Positions 42,811 to 49,377 of a DNA stretch of 49,377 bases are shown here, in pieces. The DNA comes from Lysobacterales bacterium (GTDB lineage: Bacteria; Pseudomonadota; Gammaproteobacteria; Xanthomonadales; SZUA-5): contig JALHMH010000034.1 in the NCBI GenBank assembly GCA_022844165.1, positions 1 through 49,377 on the forward strand. The letters run 5' to 3'. Both the position numbers and the translations under genes were made by a program. The notes beneath the pieces are model-generated. The model did not search any database and was not told where the DNA came from. It was given only the letters and a program-made list of their open reading frames with translations. The stretch's first letter is position 1. Each line of letters opens with the position of its first letter.

Positions 42811-44028
42811 ATGCGCATCCTGCATAACGCCGACGATCTTGCGCGCTGGTTCAAACCTGGCATGGAAGTGTTTGTTGCCGGCTGCCTCGGCGAATCACCG
42901 CTGTTCATCGAATGGCTGAAGTCGCGCCCCGATCTGGCGCAAAACGTGCGCTTTACCGGCGTCTTTATTCCTGGCGTCAATCGCTTCGACTATGCCCAAT
43001 TACATCCGAGCGCTCGAATGCGCACCATCTTTGCATCATCTGACTGGGGCGGCGAAGGCACGGCCGCGCGCCACGAATGCCTGCCTCTGGCTTACCGCGA
43101 TGCGTTCGCGTGGTTGACGCGGCAGCGGTTCGACGTGGTGCTGGTGCAAGGAGCGCCATATCACCAGGGATTGAATCTCAGTGTGGCGGCGGATTTCACG
43201 CCAGCCGTTCTGGCCCGCGCCAGTGCGGTGCTGGTGCATCGGAATGCACAACTGCCAGTCACCGATGCGCCAGTTATTGCGAGCCCCGACGGTATTGTCG
43301 ATGCCGATGTCGCACTGGCCGAGTACGACGCAGGCCCGCTGAATGATGCGCTGCGCATGACCGCGCAGATGATCGCGCCGCGGATCAGGCCGCGCAGCAC
43401 GGTGCAATTGGGGCTGGGCAAAATGCAAGCGGCGCTGCTGGACGCCTTGCCTGCTGGTCACAATCTGCGTCTGCATTCGGGGATGGTATCGACGCCCTTG
43501 GTTGCCGCGTTGGCACGTGGCGTGTTCGCGTTGGACACCGATGCGCTGACCTGCGGCGTCGCGCTCGGCGAACGCTCGTTGCTCGCGAGCAGCGAACGAT
43601 TTGCGTTTCGATCGGTTGACTACACGCACGATCCACGCACGCTGGCGGCGATACCAAAGTTCGTTTCCGTCAACTCGGTGCTCGAAGTCGATCTCCAGGG
43701 TCAGGCAAACGCTGAATATGTCGACGGGCGAGCCGTTTCGGGTTGCGGTGGCCTCGTCGATTTTGTGCGTGGCGCGCGACTTTCGGGCGGCACGTCGATT
43801 TTGGCGCTGAGCGCGACAGCCAGGGGCGGTGCGTTGTCGCGTATCGTGCCGCGTCTCGCATCGCCGACAGTGAGCGTCTCCAGGCATGACGTGGATGTGG
43901 TTGTAACTGAGTACGGCATCGCAGAACTGACAGGCACCGCAGGCGACGAGCGGGCCGAGAGACTGATCGCGATCGCCGCGCCGGGGCACCGGGAATCGCT
44001 GCGCGCTGCGTGGCGGGCAAAAGGGTGA
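42811..44028 (+). CDS. Acetyl-CoA hydrolase/4-hydroxybutyrate CoA-transferase family protein
   Basis: A 405-residue protein of the Cat1/4-hydroxybutyrate CoA-transferase superfamily. The N-terminal half contains EVFVAGCLGESP and FIPGVNRFDYAQLHP, and the C-terminal half contains VQLGLGKMQAALLDAL, FVSVNSVLEVDLQGQAN and VVVTEYGIAELTG. The position usually held by the catalytic Glu (H-[ST]-E-M) reads HSGM, so the classical thioester mechanism may not apply. The ATG at 42811 starts at the family N-terminus; longer forms lie within the divergent PrpD gene. It is four bases from the GntR gene. Confidence 0.88.
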   Translation: MRILHNADDLARWFKPGMEVFVAGCLGESPLFIEWLKSRPDLAQNVRFTGVFIPGVNRFDYAQLHPSARMRTIFASSDWGGEGTAARHECLPLAYRDAFAWLTRQRFDVVLVQGAPYHQGLNLSVAADFTPAVLARASAVLVHRNAQLPVTDAPVIASPDGIVDADVALAEYDAGPLNDALRMTAQMIAPRIRPRSTVQLGLGKMQAALLDALPAGHNLRLHSGMVSTPLVAALARGVFALDTDALTCGVALGERSLLASSERFAFRSVDYTHDPRTLAAIPKFVSVNSVLEVDLQGQANAEYVDGRAVSGCGGLVDFVRGARLSGGTSILALSATARGGALSRIVPRLASPTVSVSRHDVDVVVTEYGIAELTGTAGDERAERLIAIAAPGHRESLRAAWRAKG

Positions 44029-44032
44029 ATGC

Positions 44033-44767
44033 ATGCAAGGTCCGCGTTACCAACAGGTCGCCAATACGCTGATCGATGAGATCAGGCGTGGTCGTTGGCC
44101 GGTGGGCGAGTTGCTGCCCACAGAGGTGGATTTATGCGAGCGCTTTGCCGTGTCCAGGCACACCGCGCGTGAGGCGCTCCGGCGTCTGCGTGAAGCCGGC
44201 ATGATCGAACGCCGCCAAGGTTCGGGAACGCGGGTGGCGGCGCTGGCCCCACGTGTGCCCTACGAACAACGCGTCAGCTCGATCGAAGAGTTGCTCCAGT
44301 ATGGGAAGGCGACCAGGCTCGACGTGACGCGCATCGAGCGTCGTGGCGCAGATGCAGCAACGGCGCAGTGGCTGGATTGCCAGCAAGGCGCGGCCATTAT
44401 TCGCTTGCACGGTCGCCGCACGGATCGCGCGACACAGGTGCTGTTGTGCGCGACCGATGTGTATCTGCTGGCGACCCCGGAAACCGTGAAACGCTACGGC
44501 GACACCCCAGCCCTGGCCCTGGCCACGATGTTGTCCGATCTGAACGTGTCGCGCCTGTCGCGCGTGGAGCAGAGTTTCGCGGCTGTGCCCATGCCCAAGG
44601 AAGCTGCTGGAGAATTGCATACGCGACCCGGCGCGCCGGCGCTGGCCGCGCTGCGGCGCTACTTCGACCGCAGCGGCAAACTCATCCTCGCTGCGCACAG
44701 CGTGCATCCGGGCAATACCTTCACCTTGTCGATGTCGCTGGGTCACGATGTGATTGCAGCTCGTTGA
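44033..44767 (+). CDS. GntR/HutC-family transcriptional regulator
   Basis: A 244-residue regulator with an N-terminal winged helix (YQQVANTLIDEIRRGRWPVGELLPTEVDL, then SRHTAREALRRLREAG) and a C-terminal UTRA ligand-binding domain (about 90-240). It lies four bases downstream of the CoA-transferase gene and probably controls the divergent PrpD and CoA-transferase arms through the palindrome at 42759. The effector is unknown. Confidence 0.9.
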   Translation: MQGPRYQQVANTLIDEIRRGRWPVGELLPTEVDLCERFAVSRHTAREALRRLREAGMIERRQGSGTRVAALAPRVPYEQRVSSIEELLQYGKATRLDVTRIERRGADAATAQWLDCQQGAAIIRLHGRRTDRATQVLLCATDVYLLATPETVKRYGDTPALALATMLSDLNVSRLSRVEQSFAAVPMPKEAAGELHTRPGAPALAALRRYFDRSGKLILAAHSVHPGNTFTLSMSLGHDVIAAR

Positions 44768-44776
44768 GCCTGCGGA

Positions 44777-46840
44777 TCAACGCCCCGGTCGCCAATCTAC
44801 AGTGAGAACCAAGTTGCGGCCCGGTTCATCGAGTCCGGTGCCGTGTTCGCGATAGCGTTTGTCCGCGAGGTTTGCTGCGCGCAGCGATACCGTGAAGCTG
44901 TTGCTGAATGTATAGGCTGCTCGCGCGCCGAGCGTTGCCCAACCGGCTGTACCGTCGGGGTTGATGCGCGGGTCGATGCGGTCGCGCGGACTTAATCGAT
45001 CCTGGCGTGTTGCGTAGTGGCTGTAGGCTTCCAGCGTCCACGGCCCGGTGCGCCACAAAGCGCCGAGTTTGCCGTACAGCGGCGGAATGCGGTCGGCTGC
45101 GAAGGTGTCGCCATCGAATTCTTCATCGCCGCGGGTGTAGGTTGCCGTCGCATAGGTTTCCACGCCCTCGCTGAAAAACCAGCGCAGGCCACCCTCGAAC
45201 CCCCAGAGATCGAGTTCTGTGACGTTTCGACTTTGCGTCACGAGGCGCCCGGTATCGGTGACGTCGCCCGTGAGAACGGCAGTGATCTTGTCCTGATAGC
45301 GCGAAACATAACCGATGAATTCCGCCTCGATTGCATCGCTGGCCCACTTGAAGCCAGCATCAATGGTGTCCACGGATTCCGATTCGAGGTCTGGGTTGGG
45401 AATGTTAAAGCGATTGCTTGGTCGGTCGCCGAAAGTGCCCAGATCGAACACATTCGGGGCGCGGAATCCGCGACCGTAGTTGCTGACAAAGTTCAGGGTG
45501 TCGGTCAGGCTGTACCGCACACCAAAATGACCCGACCAATCGCTCGGGCTGATGTCTACGCCGATCCCGCCGATGGTGGCAGGCAGCTCAACCTCGCTGC
45601 GGCTCCAGCGTAAACCGCCGTAAAAGTCCAGCACCTCGTTCGCCCGGAAGTCGTCAGCAATATAGACACTGACCGTGTCCATCGTCGAACCGTCCGGGAA
45701 TCGGCTTGGGCGCGCCGAGATCGCGCCCGTGGAGATATTCAGGCGCTGGCGAAAAGAGGAGATTTCGTCCTCGTAAAGTTCAACGCCGTAGGTGAGCAAA
45801 TGGTCACCAAGCGCCTTGCTCAGTTGCGCTCCCAGGCCAAAAAGCTCGCTGGAATTGCGCTCCTGCTCCTCGTTGTTGCTGCCAAAATCGCGGGAACGGC
45901 GATCGTCGGTGATCATCTGCCAGCCGAGCTGAAAAACGGCGGTGTCGAACGTCGGGACGTCGGCATCCCACTGCCATCTCACTTGCGCAAAGTCGCGCCC
46001 CTGTGGTTCAAAAAAGAACGTGGCTGAATTCGGGCGGGTTTGCCCAAAGCCCGGAACCAGTTCGTCGTGGCGCGGCGTCTTAGGTTGCTCCAATGTTTGG
46101 AACTGAAGCGTCAGCTCGCTGCGGTCGCCTACCTTGAATACGGCTTTGGCGTCGCCTGCGCGCGCAATGAAGGCCGTGAACGGCAGCTCCTCGCCGCCGC
46201 CAACCCGTAACTCGTTGACGTCTTGATACGTCACCCCGGCCGTGAACCACACGCGGTCGGTACCGCCGCGCGCAGCCAGGCGGGTTACCAGCGAGTCGTC
46301 CGCGCTGGCATACATGCCGCGCAGATGTCCCTCGCTCTCAAAAGCGCCATTGGTGAAACGGGCGGAAGGACTCAACAACTGCACGACGCCGCCCATTGCA
46401 TCGCTGCCGTACAGCGTGCCCGAAGGCCCGCGCACCACCTCGACGCGTTCGAGCATTTGCCCATCGACAAGGGCCATGTATTGATTGGGGGCATTGCGGA
46501 AAAACGCCGTATTCAGCCGGAAACCATCGACCAGATGCAGAACTTCAGAACCCTTTAAACCGCGGACGATCACCACTGCCTGTCCTGGCGTGGTTTGTTG
46601 CACAAATGTGCCGGGTTCGCCGTGCAGCAAGTCCATGGCGGTTTGCGCGGCGGCTGCGGACACCTGCTCCTGGCCAATGACGGTGACCGAGACCGGCACG
46701 TCGAACGTAGACTCGGCCCGCCGCGTTCCGGTTACCTGAATGCGGTCGAGCAGGCGCGCATCGCCTGGTGGGCCGGGTTGCGCCGTGGCGGTACCTGCCA
46801 GAGCCCACACGATTGCAAACCACAAAGCGCATTGGCGCAT
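44777..46840 (-). CDS. TonB-dependent outer membrane receptor
   Basis: An outer membrane transporter of 687 residues. A signal peptide (ending ATAQ) precedes a TonB box-like region and a plug domain (about 30-150, with VEVVRGPSGTLYGSDAMGGVV). A beta-barrel of 22 strands then fills the rest. The C-terminal strand ends in VDWRPGR rather than the usual Phe or Trp, which is slightly unusual. The type suggests BtuB- or haem-like receptors, but the substrate is unknown. The start at 46840 is preferred to an upstream ATG at 46996, since it opens on the signal peptide and the upstream part overlaps the kinase gene. Confidence 0.9.
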   Translation of the reverse strand: MRQCALWFAIVWALAGTATAQPGPPGDARLLDRIQVTGTRRAESTFDVPVSVTVIGQEQVSAAAAQTAMDLLHGEPGTFVQQTTPGQAVVIVRGLKGSEVLHLVDGFRLNTAFFRNAPNQYMALVDGQMLERVEVVRGPSGTLYGSDAMGGVVQLLSPSARFTNGAFESEGHLRGMYASADDSLVTRLAARGGTDRVWFTAGVTYQDVNELRVGGGEELPFTAFIARAGDAKAVFKVGDRSELTLQFQTLEQPKTPRHDELVPGFGQTRPNSATFFFEPQGRDFAQVRWQWDADVPTFDTAVFQLGWQMITDDRRSRDFGSNNEEQERNSSELFGLGAQLSKALGDHLLTYGVELYEDEISSFRQRLNISTGAISARPSRFPDGSTMDTVSVYIADDFRANEVLDFYGGLRWSRSEVELPATIGGIGVDISPSDWSGHFGVRYSLTDTLNFVSNYGRGFRAPNVFDLGTFGDRPSNRFNIPNPDLESESVDTIDAGFKWASDAIEAEFIGYVSRYQDKITAVLTGDVTDTGRLVTQSRNVTELDLWGFEGGLRWFFSEGVETYATATYTRGDEEFDGDTFAADRIPPLYGKLGALWRTGPWTLEAYSHYATRQDRLSPRDRIDPRINPDGTAGWATLGARAAYTFSNSFTVSLRAANLADKRYREHGTGLDEPGRNLVLTVDWRPGR

Positions 46841-46994
46841 TTGATTCAAACCCTTCGAAATCCCAGGCGCAGAATAGTTGGAAGTGGCGGCCAACGAATC
46901 CGTTCGAGGTCGGAGCCGCTCCAACTTGCGGTGGATGTGTCGCAGTGGTGGCGAATAGTGAATATTGCGGTGATCCTGGCCTGGTGCGAAAAAC

Positions 46995-48278
46995 ATGCGC
47001 GGTTTGAGGTGGCAACTGGCAATTTTCTATTTGCTGTTGAGCATTCCAGCCCTGCTGCTGATCGAGCACTCGATTGTTGCCTTTGAGTTTCAGCGCTGTG
47101 TCCGCGAGCTCGACGATGGGCGGGTGCAGCGCGTACTCGATCGTGAGGCCGACCAGATTTCGGCTGCGCAAATGCGCGGTATCCACCCGGACGATCTGCA
47201 AGATCGACTGGATCGCTTCGTTTTGCAGCTCGAGAGGCCACGCGAAAGCCTGGGCACAGAAGCGGCTTACGTGTTGCTGGAGCTGAGCGAGCACCCGTTC
47301 ACGGCAGAGCTGACCCGCGGGGATTCTGCTCTGCCAACCCCTGCCAGGGGCATCGTGCATCGCGTTTGGCAAGCGCAGGTTTCATCATCGGAAGTGTTGC
47401 GACTGCAATTGCAGGTGCCGTCGCCGTGGCACCATTTTGAGCGCGGGTTGAGCTTCGAGTGGCCTATCGCGGTGGCGTATTTGTTGCTGTTTCTGATCGG
47501 ATCGGCAACGTTCTTGCGCATCCGCGTACTGCGCCGGCTTGCCACCATCGGACTGGCCGCGAAGGCCTGGGCGCGCGGCGACTTCAGTCGCAGTCTGAGC
47601 GACTCCAGCGCCGATGAATTGGGCGAACTGGCGCGTGCGTTGAATCAGATGGCGCACGATCTCAAGGCGCAGTTTGTGACGCGTGCCCAACTGGCCGCTC
47701 TGGAAGAACGACGTCGCCTGGCACGCGACCTGCACGATACCGTGAAGCAGAAAATGTTTGCGCTTTCGCTGCAAATCGACGCGCAGCGTGCAGCGCCAAA
47801 TGCACGTACGCTCGACGAAGCGGTGTTGCTGGTTGGTGAGATTCAACGAGAGCTCTCGGATTTGCTGCGTGAACTTCGTGCTGACGCCGATCAGCGCGAC
47901 GACCTGGTTCCAGCGTTGCGCCAGCGTGGTGTCGATTTTGCGCGTCGCAGCGGTATCGCGCTTGAAGCAGATCTGCCCGAGAGCTGTCCTATGAGTCCGC
48001 GCGTCGCCGACGCGGTATTCCGCATCGTCGATGAGGCGTTGGCGAACATCTGGCGCCACGCGCAAACCGAGTTGGCGTGGTTGAAACTGGCCAGGCAAGC
48101 GGACGGCTGGTTGTTGACGGTGCGCGACGATGGCTGCGGTGGCGCGGCACCTAAGGCGCCGGGCATGGGTCTTGGCAATCTCCAGCAGCGCGCCAGCGCG
48201 ATCGGCGCGGTTTTGACCATCGCCAGCGTTGCAAATCAGGGCACCACGATTTCTCTGCTATGTCGAGATCAAACATGA
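46995..48278 (+). CDS. NarX-type sensor histidine kinase
   Basis: A 427-residue membrane kinase. Two helices (about 8-28 and 155-175) enclose a periplasmic domain and are followed by a HAMP domain (about 175-230). The dimerisation/phospho-acceptor region RRRLARDLHDTVKQKM holds the acceptor His near 248. The HATPase end has DEALANIWRHA and VRDDGCGG. It is of the HisKA_3 type that pairs with NarL/LuxR regulators. Its stop overlaps the start of the regulator. The promoter must lie between this gene and the divergent TonB-dependent receptor. Confidence 0.92.
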   Translation: MRGLRWQLAIFYLLLSIPALLLIEHSIVAFEFQRCVRELDDGRVQRVLDREADQISAAQMRGIHPDDLQDRLDRFVLQLERPRESLGTEAAYVLLELSEHPFTAELTRGDSALPTPARGIVHRVWQAQVSSSEVLRLQLQVPSPWHHFERGLSFEWPIAVAYLLLFLIGSATFLRIRVLRRLATIGLAAKAWARGDFSRSLSDSSADELGELARALNQMAHDLKAQFVTRAQLAALEERRRLARDLHDTVKQKMFALSLQIDAQRAAPNARTLDEAVLLVGEIQRELSDLLRELRADADQRDDLVPALRQRGVDFARRSGIALEADLPESCPMSPRVADAVFRIVDEALANIWRHAQTELAWLKLARQADGWLLTVRDDGCGGAAPKAPGMGLGNLQQRASAIGAVLTIASVANQGTTISLLCRDQT

Positions 48279-48916
48279 TCCGTGTTTTATTGGTCGACGA
48301 TCACGCCGTCGTGCGCCAAGGATTGCGTGCGTATTTGTCGTTGCATGCCGATATCGATGTCTGCGCTGAAGCGGGTAGTGCAGAACATTCGGCGAAGTTG
48401 GCGAAGGAACTGAGCCCCGACGTCGCGCTGGTCGATCTGGTCATGCCTGGTGTCAACGGCATCGAAGCCACACGCATGATCCGCGGCGTCAGTCCACATA
48501 CCAGGGTCGTCATCCTGACGTCGAGCAGCGACGACGAACAGGTCCGACCTGCGCTGGAGGCTGGCGCAATCAGCTATCAGCTCAAGGAGATCAGCGGCGC
48601 CGAACTGGTCGACACCGTACGTCGAAGCGCGCGTGGTGAGGCCGTGCTGAATCCGAAGATTGCCGCTGGCCTTGTGCGCACTCTGCGCGCGTCCGAACGC
48701 ACCGAGTTGAGTTCGCTCAGCATTCGCGAAAGAGAGGTACTGATGCTGATCGCCGAGGGCTTGACCAACCAATCCATCTCAGAGCGGCTCGGAATTGGCG
48801 AGGCAACAGTCAAAACGCACGTTGGTAACATGCTGGCAAAGCTCGATCTCGCCGATCGCACACAGGCTGCCGTTTGGGCGTGGCGCCATGGGCTGTTGGG
48901 CAAAAGCGAAAATTAG
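48275..48916 (+). CDS. NarL/LuxR-type response regulator
   Basis: A 213-residue regulator beginning MIRVLLVDDHAVVRQGL. The phospho-acceptor Asp is in VALVDLVMPG near 54. The LuxR-type DNA-binding domain spans about 145-210, with LSIREREVLMLIAEGLTNQSI. The ATG at 48275 overlaps the kinase stop by four bases (ATGA). The stop codon lies at the edge of a dispersed repeat that starts at about 48915. Confidence 0.93.
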   Translation: MIRVLLVDDHAVVRQGLRAYLSLHADIDVCAEAGSAEHSAKLAKELSPDVALVDLVMPGVNGIEATRMIRGVSPHTRVVILTSSSDDEQVRPALEAGAISYQLKEISGAELVDTVRRSARGEAVLNPKIAAGLVRTLRASERTELSSLSIREREVLMLIAEGLTNQSISERLGIGEATVKTHVGNMLAKLDLADRTQAAVWAWRHGLLGKSEN

Positions 48917-49090
48917 CGAGGCTTCGCCTTAGACTGCCGAGCATTGTTGGCTTCGCCAGACACCGTACTTGCCACAACCCCCATTGAGCGCTGCGCGCTC
49001 AATCGCCCCCCCAAGGGGGCTTCAACAGCCAAAGCCGCTCCGACGAAAACTTGACTCAAATGACAAGATCCGGCGCAGTCAAGGACGCTA
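48915..49090 (+). repeat. Dispersed repeat element (copy B)
   Basis: The reverse complement of the element at 6494-6734, with over 85 percent identity in the shared blocks. It begins at the stop codon of the response regulator. It contains two strong hairpins (48983-49003, stem ATTGAGCGC; and 49005-49020, GCCCCC/GGGGGC) that could end the operon. Its far end matches copy C at 3942-3988. No gene is seen. Confidence 0.8.
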
Positions 49091-49324
49091 GTGTGGTGTT
49101 CCGTAATGACCTTGAACTATTTCCGCGTCTTTCGACCCCATGCAGCGTTGCTTCTCGTCGCCATAGAAGAGCTATGTCGTCCGGCCCGGCGGCGCAGCCG
49201 CCGGTCGTTCAAGTCGGCTCGCGGCATGCCGCGAAAGCCACCGACTTTCACCCTCGTCGCGCCTTGCCTGACGCCGAAATCCATCGGAAATATTGTTCAA
49301 CTTAGTTACGGAACACCACACTAG
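49088..49324. mobile_element. MITE-like element with perfect 19-base terminal inverted repeats
   Basis: CTAGTGTGGTGTTCCGTAA at 49088-49106 is exactly mirrored at 49306-49324. The element is 237 bases long with no transposase gene. The CTAG at each end could be a four-base target duplication, as in some IS5-type elements, or part of the repeat. Its interior shares a stretch of about 35 bases with copy A of the dispersed repeat (in reverse). The last 53 bases of the window hold nothing recognisable. Confidence 0.8.
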
Positions 49325-49377
49325 CCATGGGCTGATCTGTTGTTGACCGGAAAGTCAGGGTCAGGTCGCAAAAAGCG

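Noticed and set aside
49051..49305. Two short frames at the end of the window
   Set aside because: They lie inside the repeat and the MITE and have no coding features.

Overview
The window is high-GC chromosomal DNA, almost certainly from a gammaproteobacterium of the Xanthomonadales/Lysobacterales type. This is inferred from gene content: a YbbAP/TesA pair, an E. coli-like HolD-RimI pair, PhoBR, ETF-ubiquinone oxidoreductase, DUF6164 and DUF2189 proteins, fragments of multi-copy TPR membrane proteins, and exported proteins that end in Gly-Phe-Glu. No rRNA, tRNA, CRISPR array or complete insertion sequence was found.

Layout. (1) 0.3-6.9 kb: two exported beta-propeller-type proteins and a PQQ-propeller-like protein, with transposase and repeat debris. 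(2) 6.8-17.5 kb: conserved core genes (ybbP-ybbA divergent from tesA, ETF-QO, an NDUFA9-like NAD(P)-binding protein, DUF2189, a small exported protein, DUF6164, phoB-phoR). (3) 17.5-19.8 kb: an arsenic cluster, arsR-arsC-sterol desaturase-aquaporin, running in the same direction into phoBR. (4) 19.9-27.4 kb: PaiB-like protein, ADOP/MacB-type permease, membrane-anchored serine hydrolase, a small membrane protein and a PL1 pectate lyase-like protein. (5) 27.5-33.6 kb: an accessory, decaying region with an intact CobW-type zinc GTPase, three vapBC modules, broken TPR and TolB-like propeller genes, and a second, damaged copy of the cobW 5' end. (6) 33.6-40 kb: a small conserved protein, valS, rimI, a HolD-like gene, and an Mla-like lipid transport operon that has ATPase, MCE protein and lipoprotein but no permease. 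(7) 40-44.8 kb: a catabolic module of two MmgE/PrpD proteins divergent from a CoA-transferase-family protein and a GntR regulator, with a perfect palindrome between the two arms. (8) 44.8-49.4 kb: a TonB-dependent receptor divergent from a NarX/NarL-type two-component system, ending in dispersed repeats and a MITE-like element.

The most notable observations are: the shared C-terminal [DN]-G-F-E tail on three unrelated exported proteins; the TA/cobW island, where toxin genes sit exactly at the start codons or heads of broken genes; the cobW gene present as one full copy plus separate 5' and 3' fragments, with a duplicated Zur-box-like operator; the arsenic cluster with a sterol desaturase placed next to phoBR; and the palindrome-controlled CoA-transferase/PrpD module whose CoA-transferase lacks the expected glutamate. 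All functional statements come from reading the translated sequence by eye; no database search was run.
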